Source: Nitrospira sp.
GTDB lineage: Bacteria; Nitrospirota; Nitrospiria; Nitrospirales; Nitrospiraceae
Length of the DNA stretch: 64,000 bases
Direction: 5' to 3'
Assembly (NCBI GenBank): GCA_030653545.1
Contig: JAURZE010000025.1
Span: forward strand, 62,001-126,000
Part shown: in pieces, positions 31,274 through 38,723 of the stretch
How positions within the stretch are numbered: position 1 is the first letter of the stretch
Layout of the letters: the number at the start of each line of letters is the position of its first letter
Position numbers and translations under genes: made by a program
Notes under the pieces: generated by a model
Database searches by the model: none
What the model was told of the DNA's origin: nothing
What the model saw: only the letters and a program-made list of their open reading frames with translations

Positions 31274-32821
31274 ATGACCGTTGAAGGGACCCCTCCAATC
31301 TCGCGTGCGTTCCTGCTTTCCACTGCGCTGATCACCGGGGCGGTCGTGATGGCGCTCGAAATTCTCGGCAGCAGGCTGCTCGCCCCCGTGTTCGGAAACT
31401 CTTTGTTTGTGTGGGGGGCGCTGATCGGAGTCATCCTTGCCGCGATGAGCAGCGGCTATGCCTTCGGCGGATGGGCGTCAGATCGGTATGCAGGGGGGAG
31501 CGTGCTCGCGGGGCTGCTGCTCTTTTCAGGCTCCTGGACATTTCTCGTTGCCTGGGCCAGCCAGCCGATCCTGTTTCAAGTGGACGCCTGGATTCAGGAC
31601 CCACGGTGGGGGCCTTGCCTTGCGGCCACGATTCTCCTGGCGCCTCCTGCATTCGGTTTGAGCGGGGTCTTGCCCGCGATGTTGCGGTTGGCCGTCTCTG
31701 ATATGGGGCACTTGGGGCGCCACACGGGCCGCATGATCGCCCTGTCAACCGTAGGAAGTCTGATCGGGACCTGGGGAACCGCGTTCTTTCTGCTCTCGTG
31801 GATCGGCAGCCAGGCCTTGGTGGCCTGGTTGGGGACAATCCAAGTGGTACTGGGGCTGTTGTGGCTCTGGCGGGGGACGAAAGTCAGACCTGTTGGGCTA
31901 TTCCTCGGACTGGCCTGCAGCGGCCTGTTCGTTGCCTTGGCGCTCCATCCCATCCAGAAATTGAACCCGCCGGTTCATCAGGAAGATAGTCCCTATCAGC
32001 AAGTACGGGTGCGGGATGACCAGTTGTTTCGGTACCTTGTGCTGGATCGTACGTTTCATGCAGTGATGTGGAAAGCCGATCCGCTTCCGCTGTTTCTGCC
32101 CTACAGCCAGCTCATGGTGGCGTCGTTAGCGTTGGTCGATCAGCCTCAACGCGGTCTGATTTTGGGACATGGCGGCGGCTCGCTGGCCAAGTGGCTGGCG
32201 CACTATTGGCCCGATCTCGAAATGGACATCATCGAGTTCGATCCGGTGGTGGTGCGGATGGCAGAAGACTATTTTGAGTATCATCCTCCAGCCAATCACC
32301 ATGTGCGGGTCAAGGACGGGCGGGCGTTCCTGAATACCACCGACCACCTTTATGATGTGATTTGGATCGATGCGTTTGCCCGCCACATGATTCCGTTTCA
32401 TCTGACCACAAAAGAATTCTATGCGGCGGTGCGAATGCATCTGAAACCGGATGGAGTTGTGGCGTTGAATTTGGCGTCATCCGGAGAAGACCTCGATAAT
32501 GCACGGGCAGCGGCTGTCGTACAGACCATGCGTGGTGAGTTCCCCGTAATTGAAACCTTTGCGGTCAAAGGGCCATGGAAGAGCGGCCAGACCAAAGCGG
32601 AGAATTTGATTTTTTTTGCAGGGGGCCCGGTCACGGAACACGGACATGAAGCCTTCATCGCAAAAGTGACCGCGATGGCTATGAATCGACAACTCCCAAG
32701 CGAGGCGGTCGCGCTGCTCGGATCTCACCGGACTGATCCATGGCCGATGGGATTTGAACTGACAGACGATTTCGCTCCCTATGATGTTCTGATAGGGAGA
32801 GATGCGTCTGATGTACGTTAG
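31274..32821 (+). CDS. Membrane-anchored spermidine-synthase-like methyltransferase-fold protein
   Basis: A 515-residue protein: an N-terminal membrane part of about six helices (STALITGAVVMALEILGSRLLAPVFG is helix 1) in residues 1-240, then a spermidine-synthase-type Rossmann domain. GLILGHGGGSLAKWLAHYWPDLEMDIIEFDPVVVRMAEDYF and VKDGRAFLNTTDHLYDVIWIDAFARHMIPFHLTTKEFY contain the expected glycine-rich and acidic substrate-site motifs. Such fusions are widespread and often annotated as spermidine synthase, but their reaction is not established. ATG 31274 is preferred over the upstream TTG at 31229, which adds 15 non-family residues. It follows the CBS gene on the same strand. Confidence 0.8.
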   Translation: MTVEGTPPISRAFLLSTALITGAVVMALEILGSRLLAPVFGNSLFVWGALIGVILAAMSSGYAFGGWASDRYAGGSVLAGLLLFSGSWTFLVAWASQPILFQVDAWIQDPRWGPCLAATILLAPPAFGLSGVLPAMLRLAVSDMGHLGRHTGRMIALSTVGSLIGTWGTAFFLLSWIGSQALVAWLGTIQVVLGLLWLWRGTKVRPVGLFLGLACSGLFVALALHPIQKLNPPVHQEDSPYQQVRVRDDQLFRYLVLDRTFHAVMWKADPLPLFLPYSQLMVASLALVDQPQRGLILGHGGGSLAKWLAHYWPDLEMDIIEFDPVVVRMAEDYFEYHPPANHHVRVKDGRAFLNTTDHLYDVIWIDAFARHMIPFHLTTKEFYAAVRMHLKPDGVVALNLASSGEDLDNARAAAVVQTMRGEFPVIETFAVKGPWKSGQTKAENLIFFAGGPVTEHGHEAFIAKVTAMAMNRQLPSEAVALLGSHRTDPWPMGFELTDDFAPYDVLIGRDASDVR

Positions 32822-32923
32822 ATAGAATAAGGTTATGCAAGGCATTGAATGTATTGCTACATTGTTCAATTTTCAAGCGGATCATGAATCAAGCCATCAT
32901 CGATTTCTATCTGGAGAAGCTGC

Positions 32924-32953
32924 TTGCTTCCATTTTGAGCCCTATGCTATAAG
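32924..32953 (+). promoter_or_regulatory. Promoter of the cupredoxin gene
   Basis: TTGCTT (32924-32929), 18-bp spacer, TATAAG (32948-32953); about 145 bp of untranslated leader precede the start at 33098. The rest of the 276-bp gap after the preceding gene holds only a weak inverted repeat near 32845-32870, a possible terminator. Confidence 0.6.
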
Positions 32954-33097
32954 TTGCGCCTCGTGATGTAGCAATTGTTGGCACAGGGTGTATGTGTGAG
33001 TGTCGGACGGCATCGGATCAGTCAAGGCTATCAGAGCTTGGCGGAAGTTATTTACCAACCTAATCACATCTCTTCTTCTTTATTAAGGAGGTAGGTC

Positions 33098-33574
33098 ATG
33101 GGCAAGACGATGTTATCGGTCCTCTTTGGCCTCGGGTTGAGCGTCGCTGGAGCCTCGGCTGCATTTGCACTCCAAGCCGGTGGTGTTGAGGTCGGCGACC
33201 TTGAAACCGGATCAGTCGTGGGCCAGTCGTTCAAGGAACTGGATGTGGATGCGTCATTTTACGCCATCGAAATCGGCAACATGAAGACCTGGTATCCGCC
33301 GACGACCGTGATTGATTTTAAGACGCGGCCCGGCGCCCCGGTGCTGCTGAAGGTGACTAATCTGTCCACTGCAGAGCATGGATTCCAGCTCACAGCAGCG
33401 GTGAATCAATCGGCCCCGACGGTGTTGAACACCAAGCTGGTGCTCAAGCCAGGCGAGACCAAGTACATCGGTGTTCCAACGAGCGACTTGTTCTATGCCG
33501 CGGGGAACGTGTTGGAGTATCGTTGCCATCTGCATCCGGCGCACGTCGGTGGTAAGTTGGTAATGTTGAAATAG
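33098..33574 (+). CDS. Secreted cupredoxin-like copper protein
   Basis: A 158-residue periplasmic protein with a signal peptide (hydrophobic LSVLFGLGLSVAGASAAF, cleavage near ALQAG). The mature fold is a cupredoxin-like beta-barrel. H94 (AEHGFQLTA) and the cluster C143-H144-L145-H146-P147-A148-H149 (EYRCHLHPAHVGG) are the expected copper ligands of a type-1-like centre; the last ligand could be the nearby M156 (KLVMLK). Small cupredoxins are typical electron carriers of Nitrospira-type nitrite oxidisers. AAGGAGG seven bases before the ATG and a dedicated promoter and terminator suggest strong, independent expression. Confidence 0.85.
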   Translation: MGKTMLSVLFGLGLSVAGASAAFALQAGGVEVGDLETGSVVGQSFKELDVDASFYAIEIGNMKTWYPPTTVIDFKTRPGAPVLLKVTNLSTAEHGFQLTAAVNQSAPTVLNTKLVLKPGETKYIGVPTSDLFYAAGNVLEYRCHLHPAHVGGKLVMLK

Positions 33575-33608
33575 TTCGGTCATTTTTTCTGACCGCAAGT
33601 TGAGATAA

Positions 33609-33650
33609 CCAAGGCCTCGGAGAAGCAATTCTCCGAGGCCTTGGTGTTTT
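33609..33650 (+). terminator. Strong Rho-independent terminator after the cupredoxin gene
   Basis: A perfect 16-bp stem (33609-33624 with 33629-33644) capped by a GCAA tetraloop, followed by a T run with one G. Among the strongest terminator structures in the window. Confidence 0.9.
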
Positions 33651-33680
33651 ATCTCAAGCCCGTTTATTGAGAGTGATTCG

Positions 33681-34013
33681 CTACGTCTCTTCCGGTTGGC
33701 AATCTGCTCCGCTCTCTACGGGAATCCGTTGTATGGCGGTCAGCTTTCCTGCGACGATCAAGAGTAGGTACCTACTTTCTTGTGCGGCCGGCTGTTGCTT
33801 CTCAATAACATAGGTGTAGAGATCGACGACCATCTCGTCCCCGTCCCATTGGGTGTCGTTTACGACCCACATATGGCTGGTGGCGTCGGGGAAATGGCGA
33901 GTGACGAACCCCTCTATGATCGCCCCCAGTTCGCTTGTGCTGGCGTGGACCCATCCGGGGGCAGTAAGGGTAAAAAAGAGGAGCGTGCTAAGGAGCCAGA
34001 AGCGTGGACGCAT
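33681..34013 (-). CDS. Small secreted protein of unknown function
   Basis: A 110-residue protein with a signal peptide (MRPRFWLLSTLLFFTLTAPGWVHASTS). The mature part is acidic: LGAIIEGFVTRHFPDATSHMWVVNDTQWDGDEMVVDLYTYVIEKQ, SRYLLLIVAGKLTAIQRIPV, ending GADCQPEET. The alternating beta pattern suggests a small beta-sandwich; no family is recognised. It lies between two terminators (33609-33650, plus, and 34157-34192, minus) and 206 bp from the ferredoxin gene, so it is probably a separate monocistronic gene. Confidence 0.6.
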   Translation of the reverse strand: MRPRFWLLSTLLFFTLTAPGWVHASTSELGAIIEGFVTRHFPDATSHMWVVNDTQWDGDEMVVDLYTYVIEKQQPAAQESRYLLLIVAGKLTAIQRIPVESGADCQPEET

Positions 34014-34156
34014 GACTGCACCTCCAGGGTAAGAGGGAGAGGCTCAATCGAAGCGTGGCAGTCGATAAGGAGTAGACTGCGACAACAAAATCCTACAGCT
34101 GATTCAATCGTAATGCTAGTGGAATGTTGTGGTCGGCGAGGTCAGGAAGAGAAAAT

Positions 34157-34192
34157 GAGAGGGCCTTGTGTTGATCAACACAAGGCCCTCTC
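34157..34192 (-). terminator. Perfect 36-bp palindromic terminator downstream of the ferredoxin gene
   Basis: A perfect palindrome: the 18-bp half 34157-34174 pairs with 34175-34192. On the minus strand it is followed by a T-containing stretch (ATTTTCTC), fitting termination of the ferredoxin transcript; the plus-strand 3' side is not clearly T-rich. Confidence 0.75.
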
Positions 34193-34219
34193 TTACATCA
34201 CGAAGCCCTGAGGAGTGTG

Positions 34220-34567
34220 CTAGTTCCGGACGCCGCTCCAGATCTTGCTCTCATCAATGGCCTTGTCAGGGTTCAACGTTTTGGCCTTTGTCATTAACAC
34301 ATCCGTTGTTTCCGGATAGGCCGGATCGGAGATGCAGCAATTGTCCACAGGGCAGACGGCCGCGCACTGCGGTTCATCAAAGTGCCCGACGCATTCCGTG
34401 CAGCGATCATGGGTGATGATGTAAATGTTGTCGCCTACGCCCTGACCGTCGCCCACGTGATGGCCCTTGCCCTCAGCATCGCTCCGGGTTTCGAAAATCG
34501 CCTCGTTGGGACATTCAGGCAGGCAAGCCCCACAGGAAATGCATTCGTCGGTAATCAGCAGTGCCAT
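34220..34567 (-). CDS. 2[4Fe-4S] ferredoxin with C-terminal extension
   Basis: A 115-residue cytoplasmic ferredoxin. The first cluster motif is DECISCGACLPECP (C-x2-C-x2-C-x3-C-P) and the second is CTECVGHFDEPQCAAVCP, with an eight-residue insertion between its second and third cysteines, as in Allochromatium-type (Alvin) ferredoxins. A ~30-residue acidic insert (EGKGHHVGDGQGVGDN) separates the two clusters and a C-terminal helix follows. Alvin-type ferredoxins have low-potential clusters and donate electrons to enzymes. AAGGAGG lies eight bases before the ATG. The terminator at 34157 closes the transcript. Confidence 0.92.
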   Translation of the reverse strand: MALLITDECISCGACLPECPNEAIFETRSDAEGKGHHVGDGQGVGDNIYIITHDRCTECVGHFDEPQCAAVCPVDNCCISDPAYPETTDVLMTKAKTLNPDKAIDESKIWSGVRN

Positions 34568-34786
34568 GACCCACGCCTCCTTCTCACTTCTGAGACAACA
34601 AACAATATTGACAAGATCGCGCCGCCCCGACCATAGTGCGTGCGCTGTGTGGGGGCCATTCTATTCTGTGATTCTTTTCTAAGTCAACAGAACGGCTTCC
34701 GGTCAGAAGGCCTAGAATTCAAGGGAATATGGCCCATGAGGCCCAGGCCGGTAAGTTAATTTTTCTCGACACCGAAGGCGAAGACT

Positions 34787-35287
34787 ATGGCTTTAACGCA
34801 GTCTCAGGGGAGTGATCGAGAGCAGAAAAAAAAGCGGATCATCATGATGATCCTGTTGGCGATCCTCCTCATGAGCGTGTCCATGTTTCTGGTGCCGCAG
34901 AAGGACACGGACATCATTGTGGTGACCTTTCCTCACGGTGAAACGATCGAAGCGGAAGTTGCAGAGACGCCGGAAAAGCTGCTGTTCGGGCTCGCGTTTC
35001 GTGATCAGTTGCCGCCCAATACGGGGATGCTTTATATCTTTGAGTCTAATGGGCTCCATCGGGTCCGGACCAAGGAATTTCGATTTCCTGTGGACATGAT
35101 CTGGGTCGATGAGAGCCATCATGTGGTGCACATGGTCGAGCGTGCGAGCCCCTGCGAGAAGGACCCCTGTCCGTTCTTCGGTCCTCCGCCGGAGGCGGCG
35201 CGGTATGTACTGGAAACCGAGGCGGGATTTATCCAGCGGGTTGGTGTTGCAAATGGGGACGAGCTAAAGTATTTCCTGCGCATGTAA
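34787..35287 (+). CDS. DUF192-family protein with membrane anchor
   Basis: A 166-residue protein: a short charged N terminus, one membrane helix (IIMMILLAILLMSVSMFLVP) and a DUF192 domain (residues ~50-160: HGETIEAEVAETPEKLLFGLAFRDQLPPNTGMLYIF, FPVDMIWVDESHHVVHMV). DUF192 proteins are usually periplasmic or extracellular, of unknown function. The start follows CGAAGG seven bases before the ATG. It heads a plus-strand run with the Rieske ferredoxin 52 bp later, chagasin-like and D-amino acid transaminase genes. Confidence 0.85.
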   Translation: MALTQSQGSDREQKKKRIIMMILLAILLMSVSMFLVPQKDTDIIVVTFPHGETIEAEVAETPEKLLFGLAFRDQLPPNTGMLYIFESNGLHRVRTKEFRFPVDMIWVDESHHVVHMVERASPCEKDPCPFFGPPPEAARYVLETEAGFIQRVGVANGDELKYFLRM

Positions 35288-35339
35288 CGGATTCGCCTGC
35301 AGAGTGCCGTGCCGTTTCTGGCCGATTGAGGAGACTGGT

Positions 35340-35657
35340 ATGGAGGGGTTCCAACGGGTCGCTGGACTGAACGAAGTGGCGCCCGGGCAATCGAAAGTCG
35401 TGAAGGTTAATGACAAGGCCATTGCCCTGTTCAATATCGACGGAAAGTTCTATGCGATTCACAATTTGTGTCCGCATGAAGGCGGGCCGCTGAACGAAGG
35501 TCGATTGAAAGGGTATGTGGTGGCCTGTCCCTGGCACGACCTGGCCTTCGACATTCGAAGCGGGCAGGGAACCGACGGCGGCGGCTATTGCATCGGGAGT
35601 TATGAAGTGCGTGTCGAGGATGCCGATATTTTTGTGGGGCCCCGTCGAAAGGCGTAA
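35340..35657 (+). CDS. Rieske-type 2Fe-2S ferredoxin
   Basis: A 105-residue stand-alone Rieske domain. The cluster ligands are C and H in NLCPHEGGPL and C and H in VACPWHDLAF, with the GSYEVRVEDADIFVG C-terminal strand. Such small Rieske ferredoxins donate electrons to ring-hydroxylating oxygenases or nitrite reductases; here no partner oxygenase is adjacent, but the Rieske oxygenase at 7238-8326 could need such a donor. The start at 35340 has GGAG 7 bp upstream; the ATG at 35304 would add 12 residues and is less likely. The gene is followed after 47 bp by a chagasin-like gene. Confidence 0.88.
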   Translation: MEGFQRVAGLNEVAPGQSKVVKVNDKAIALFNIDGKFYAIHNLCPHEGGPLNEGRLKGYVVACPWHDLAFDIRSGQGTDGGGYCIGSYEVRVEDADIFVGPRRKA

Positions 35658-35704
35658 TGCTGGGTTGAGGGGGAGATGGTGGTCTATGGAGCTCGTGGGC
35701 AGTT

Positions 35705-36049
35705 ATGAATAGTGCCGGACAGAATATCTCGGGCTCCTCGGAAGGACAAGGGAGTCGGGCGATCGAGGCCGTCCTTGGGCGAGCGTTTACCATTCATCTG
35801 TGGGAAGACCGTACCCGTGGCGAGCAATGGGTTCCGAGCTACAACACCAAGGCGCTGACCCTTGTGGATGATCAATTTCTCCGAGTCGCCAGTAATAACG
35901 CAGTCGAGAATGGTCAACGCACGTTCGAGTTTCAGGGGATGCTGCCCGGGACCCATGAATTAGTATTCGAAAAGCGCATGGGGTGGAAATTCACCGCGGA
36001 AGATCGTCGGATATTCCTGATTCAGGTTGCGCCAACCGGGAAAGGTTGA
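35705..36049 (+). CDS. Chagasin-like (I42) cysteine-protease inhibitor
   Basis: A 114-residue protein with no signal peptide. Residues ~25-110 show the chagasin beta-sandwich pattern: FTIHLWEDRTRGEQWVPSYN (corresponding to the NPTTGF/W loop) and FEFQGMLPGTHELVFEKRMGW (the GTFEF...RPW-like segment). Chagasin-family proteins inhibit papain-type proteases; bacterial members are usually periplasmic, so a cytoplasmic one is unusual. The assignment rests on the loop patterns only. Its TGA overlaps the transaminase start (TGATG), so the two are coupled. Confidence 0.6.
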   Translation: MNSAGQNISGSSEGQGSRAIEAVLGRAFTIHLWEDRTRGEQWVPSYNTKALTLVDDQFLRVASNNAVENGQRTFEFQGMLPGTHELVFEKRMGWKFTAEDRRIFLIQVAPTGKG

Positions 36050-36909
36050 TGGCCGTGCCGAATATTGCATTTATCAATGGGCGATTCCTTCCCTGGCATG
36101 AGGCTACCGTACCGATCGAAGATCGTGGATTTCAGTTCGGCGATGGTGTGTACGAAGTCATCAGGACCTATCGCGGCCGTCCCTTTGAGCTGGATGCGCA
36201 TCTCAATCGGCTTGACCGCAGTGCGCGTGAACTGAGCCTGATTCAGCCCTATACGAGAGCCCAGTGGACCGAGTGGATTCAGCAGGGCATTCGGGCGGCT
36301 GGATATGCAGAGGCGAAGGTTTATCTCCAGATCACCCGCGGGGTGGCTGCGAGAGACCACGCGTTTCCGTCCAACGTGGCTCCGACGGTGGTGATGACGA
36401 TTCGAGAGTTGGCGCCATTTCCGGCGAAGACCAGGGAGACCGGCGTCATTGCTAAGACCTGTGAGGACTTGCGCTGGGGGCGTTGCGACATCAAGAGCGT
36501 GAATTTGTTGGCGAATGTGTTGGCTCGAGAAGAGGCGAAGCGGGCCGGTGTGTTTGAGGCGATCCTGGTGAAAGATGGCCTGGTCACGGAAGGGTCGGTG
36601 AGCAATGTGATGGCGGTACAATCGGGAACCGTGGTGACCGCTCCGGAAGGCCCGCGAATTCTATCGGGAGTAACCCGCACGGTGGTCTTGAGCCTGGCGA
36701 GGGCGGCGGGGTTCCCGGTGCGTGAAGAGTTTCTGCCGGTCGAGTCGCTCTATACCGCGGATGAAGTGTTTCTGACCGGGACGACCGTGGAAGTCCTTGC
36801 GGTGGTTCAGGTGGATGGGCGGGTGATCGGGGCCGGTCGACCCGGTCCGGTTGTCGAGGCTCTGGCCTCCCGCTGGGCGGCATTGACGGGGTCGTCCCCC
36901 TTGCTTTGA
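36049..36909 (+). CDS. D-amino acid / branched-chain class IV aminotransferase
   Basis: A 286-residue fold-type IV PLP enzyme. PLP lysine K149 lies in RCDIKSVNLLANVLAREEA, E181 in GLVTEGSVSNVMAV binds the pyridine nitrogen, and FQFGDGVYEVIRTYRGRPFELDAHLNRL is the D-amino acid transaminase opening (Y35 and substrate residues). Such enzymes make D-glutamate or D-alanine for peptidoglycan; a branched-chain aminotransferase is the alternative. The chosen start ATG 36049 overlaps the chagasin-like stop. The rimP region follows. Confidence 0.88.
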   Translation: MAVPNIAFINGRFLPWHEATVPIEDRGFQFGDGVYEVIRTYRGRPFELDAHLNRLDRSARELSLIQPYTRAQWTEWIQQGIRAAGYAEAKVYLQITRGVAARDHAFPSNVAPTVVMTIRELAPFPAKTRETGVIAKTCEDLRWGRCDIKSVNLLANVLAREEAKRAGVFEAILVKDGLVTEGSVSNVMAVQSGTVVTAPEGPRILSGVTRTVVLSLARAAGFPVREEFLPVESLYTADEVFLTGTTVEVLAVVQVDGRVIGAGRPGPVVEALASRWAALTGSSPLL

Positions 36910-36940
36910 GGGGGGGGCCATGTTAAGGTGCCGTCGCTGG

Positions 36941-36966
36941 AAGTGGGCTCAGGCCCACTTTTTTGT
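36941..36966 (+). terminator. Terminator-like hairpin in the rimP leader
   Basis: An 8-bp stem (36941-36948 AAGTGGGC with 36953-36960 GCCCACTT), loop TCAG, followed by a run of T. It sits between dat and rimP; hairpins of this kind are a recurring feature before rimP in many bacteria and probably limit or attenuate operon entry. Confidence 0.75.
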
Positions 36967-36984
36967 TTGGGCAGATGTACGGCA

Positions 36985-37494
36985 GTGTCAGAGGATACCG
37001 CATTGAGCATTCCGGAGCATGGATCCCGGTCTTCCATTGATCGGATTCAGGACATTCTTTCTCCGATTCTCTGGACACTAGGGTTGGAATTAGTGGACGT
37101 GGTGTGCGTCGGGCAAGGTTCCCGATCCGTTGTCCGAGTGCTGATCGACAAACCAGGTGGTGTGACCGTTTCAGATTGTGAGCGGGCCCATTTGGCGGTA
37201 GGGCCCGCGCTGGATGTTGCCGATCCATTTCCACATACCTACACGCTGGAAGTGTCATCACCCGGGCTTGACCGCCCGTTCAAGCGGCTCCAAGACTATC
37301 AGCGTGCGGTCGGGAAGCGGGTGAGCGTCAAGCTGAAGCAGCCGCTTGACGGCCAATGGCGTATTATCGGAGAGTTAGTGGAGGCGGATGAGGACTCGGT
37401 CGTTCTGGCGATCGCGTCGAAGGCCGCTACGACGGACACAGTGAAGCTGGATCGCCACTCTGTCGCGGAGGCCCGGTTAGTGATTGAGATTTAG
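36985..37494 (+). CDS. rimP: Ribosome maturation factor RimP
   Basis: About 169 residues. RimP is needed for 30S subunit maturation. The family pattern is clear: ILSPILWTLGLELVDVVCVGQGSRSVVRVLIDKPGGVTVSDCERAHLAVGPALD, PFPHTYTLEVSSPGLDRPFKRLQDYQRAVGKRVSVKLKQ and the C-terminal SH3-like barrel. The start is not certain: GTG 36985 is used; the open frame begins at GTG 36928 inside the hairpin, and TTG 37003 with AGAGGA seven bases upstream is equally plausible. First gene of rimP-nusA-infB. Confidence 0.88.
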   Translation: MSEDTALSIPEHGSRSSIDRIQDILSPILWTLGLELVDVVCVGQGSRSVVRVLIDKPGGVTVSDCERAHLAVGPALDVADPFPHTYTLEVSSPGLDRPFKRLQDYQRAVGKRVSVKLKQPLDGQWRIIGELVEADEDSVVLAIASKAATTDTVKLDRHSVAEARLVIEI

Positions 37495-37547
37495 CCGATG
37501 GTCAGGAGTGGTCACAGTCCCGCACGATCGAGCAGGAGCCTAAATTT

Positions 37548-38699
37548 ATGAACCGAGAATTAATCGCAGTCATCGATGAGATTGGACGCCAAAAGGGCAT
37601 CGAAAAGTCCCGTGTCATCGGGGCCATCGAGTCGGCCCTCCAAACCGCTGCCAAAAAGCGCTTCGGGCAGGCGGAGAATATCCAAGTCGAGATCGACTCT
37701 AAGACGGGCGAGATCTCCGTGGTCTCGAAGAAGACGATTGTCGATCACGTGAGCAACCCGAAGGCGGAAATCTCCCTTCAGGAAGCGCGCCAACTTGATA
37801 GCGAAGCGGAAGTGGGAGACGAAATCGGCTCGCTCATCGAAATGGACGAGCTCGGCCGTATCGCGGCACAGACGGCGAAACAGGTCATCTTTCAAAAGGT
37901 GCGCGAAGCCGAGTGGGAAGCGGTTCAGAAAGAATATTCGACCAGGCAGGGCGACCTCGTCAACGGCATTATCTTGGGCATGGAACGCCGGAATTATCTG
38001 GTAGACCTCGGCAAGACGGAAGCCGTCCTTCCGATTCAGGAGCAGATTCCGCGCGAGACGTATCGGCGCGGCGACCGGGTCAAGGCGATGTTGTTGGAAG
38101 TCCGCCGGACGCCGAAAGACGTGCAGGTCATTCTGACGCGGAGCCATCCCCAATTCGTCTCGAAGCTGTTCGAGCTGGAAGTGCCGGAAGTCATGGAAAA
38201 GATCGTGGAGATCAAGTCGATTGTCAGAGAGCCGGGCGATCGCACGAAGATTGCGGTGACCTCGCGTGAGAAAGCGGTCGATCCGGTCGGCGCCTGTGTC
38301 GGCATCAAGGGATCGCGCGTGCAGGCGGTGGTCCGCGAGTTACGGGGCGAGAAGATCGATATCATCACCTGGACGCAGGATCCTCGCGTGTTTATTGCGG
38401 AGGCGCTGAATCCGGCTTCGATCGAAAAAGTCGGTATCGACGACGAGAAGAAGTCGGCGTTGGTCGTGGTCGCCGATTCGCAGCTGTCGCTGGCGATCGG
38501 GAAGAACGGGCAGAATGTGCGGTTGGCGGCTCGTTTGACCGGATGGAAGATCGATATCATCAGCGCGACGGAATACGAAAAAGAAAAAGTGGAGCGCGAC
38601 AAGGAAATCAAAGCTGCGATGGCCGACGAGGCCGAAGCGCAGCGGTTGCAGGAAGAGGCCCGGCAAGCCGCCAGGGCCGAAGAAAACGAATCGAACTAG
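37548..38699 (+). CDS. nusA: Transcription termination/antitermination factor NusA
   Basis: A 383-residue protein of bacterial NusA length without the extra C-terminal acidic repeats of enteric NusA. Order: N-terminal RNA-polymerase-binding domain (MNRELIAVIDEIGRQKGIEKSRVIGAIESALQTA), S1 domain (from about 130: GDLVNGIILGMERRNYLVDLGKTEAVLP), then KH1 (VGACVGIKGSRVQAVVRELRGEKIDII) and KH2 (LAIGKNGQNVRLAARLTGWKIDII). It controls pausing, termination and antitermination. The gene is 53 bp after rimP and just before infB, the standard order. Confidence 0.96.
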   Translation: MNRELIAVIDEIGRQKGIEKSRVIGAIESALQTAAKKRFGQAENIQVEIDSKTGEISVVSKKTIVDHVSNPKAEISLQEARQLDSEAEVGDEIGSLIEMDELGRIAAQTAKQVIFQKVREAEWEAVQKEYSTRQGDLVNGIILGMERRNYLVDLGKTEAVLPIQEQIPRETYRRGDRVKAMLLEVRRTPKDVQVILTRSHPQFVSKLFELEVPEVMEKIVEIKSIVREPGDRTKIAVTSREKAVDPVGACVGIKGSRVQAVVRELRGEKIDIITWTQDPRVFIAEALNPASIEKVGIDDEKKSALVVVADSQLSLAIGKNGQNVRLAARLTGWKIDIISATEYEKEKVERDKEIKAAMADEAEAQRLQEEARQAARAEENESN

Positions 38700-38723
38700 A
38701 ATCGAGTTCAACCAGTGTCTGCA

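Noticed and set aside
32845-32870. Weak inverted repeat ATTGAA...TTCAAT followed by TTTT after the spermidine-synthase-like gene
   Set aside because: Only a six-base stem with mismatches inside; too weak to list as a terminator.
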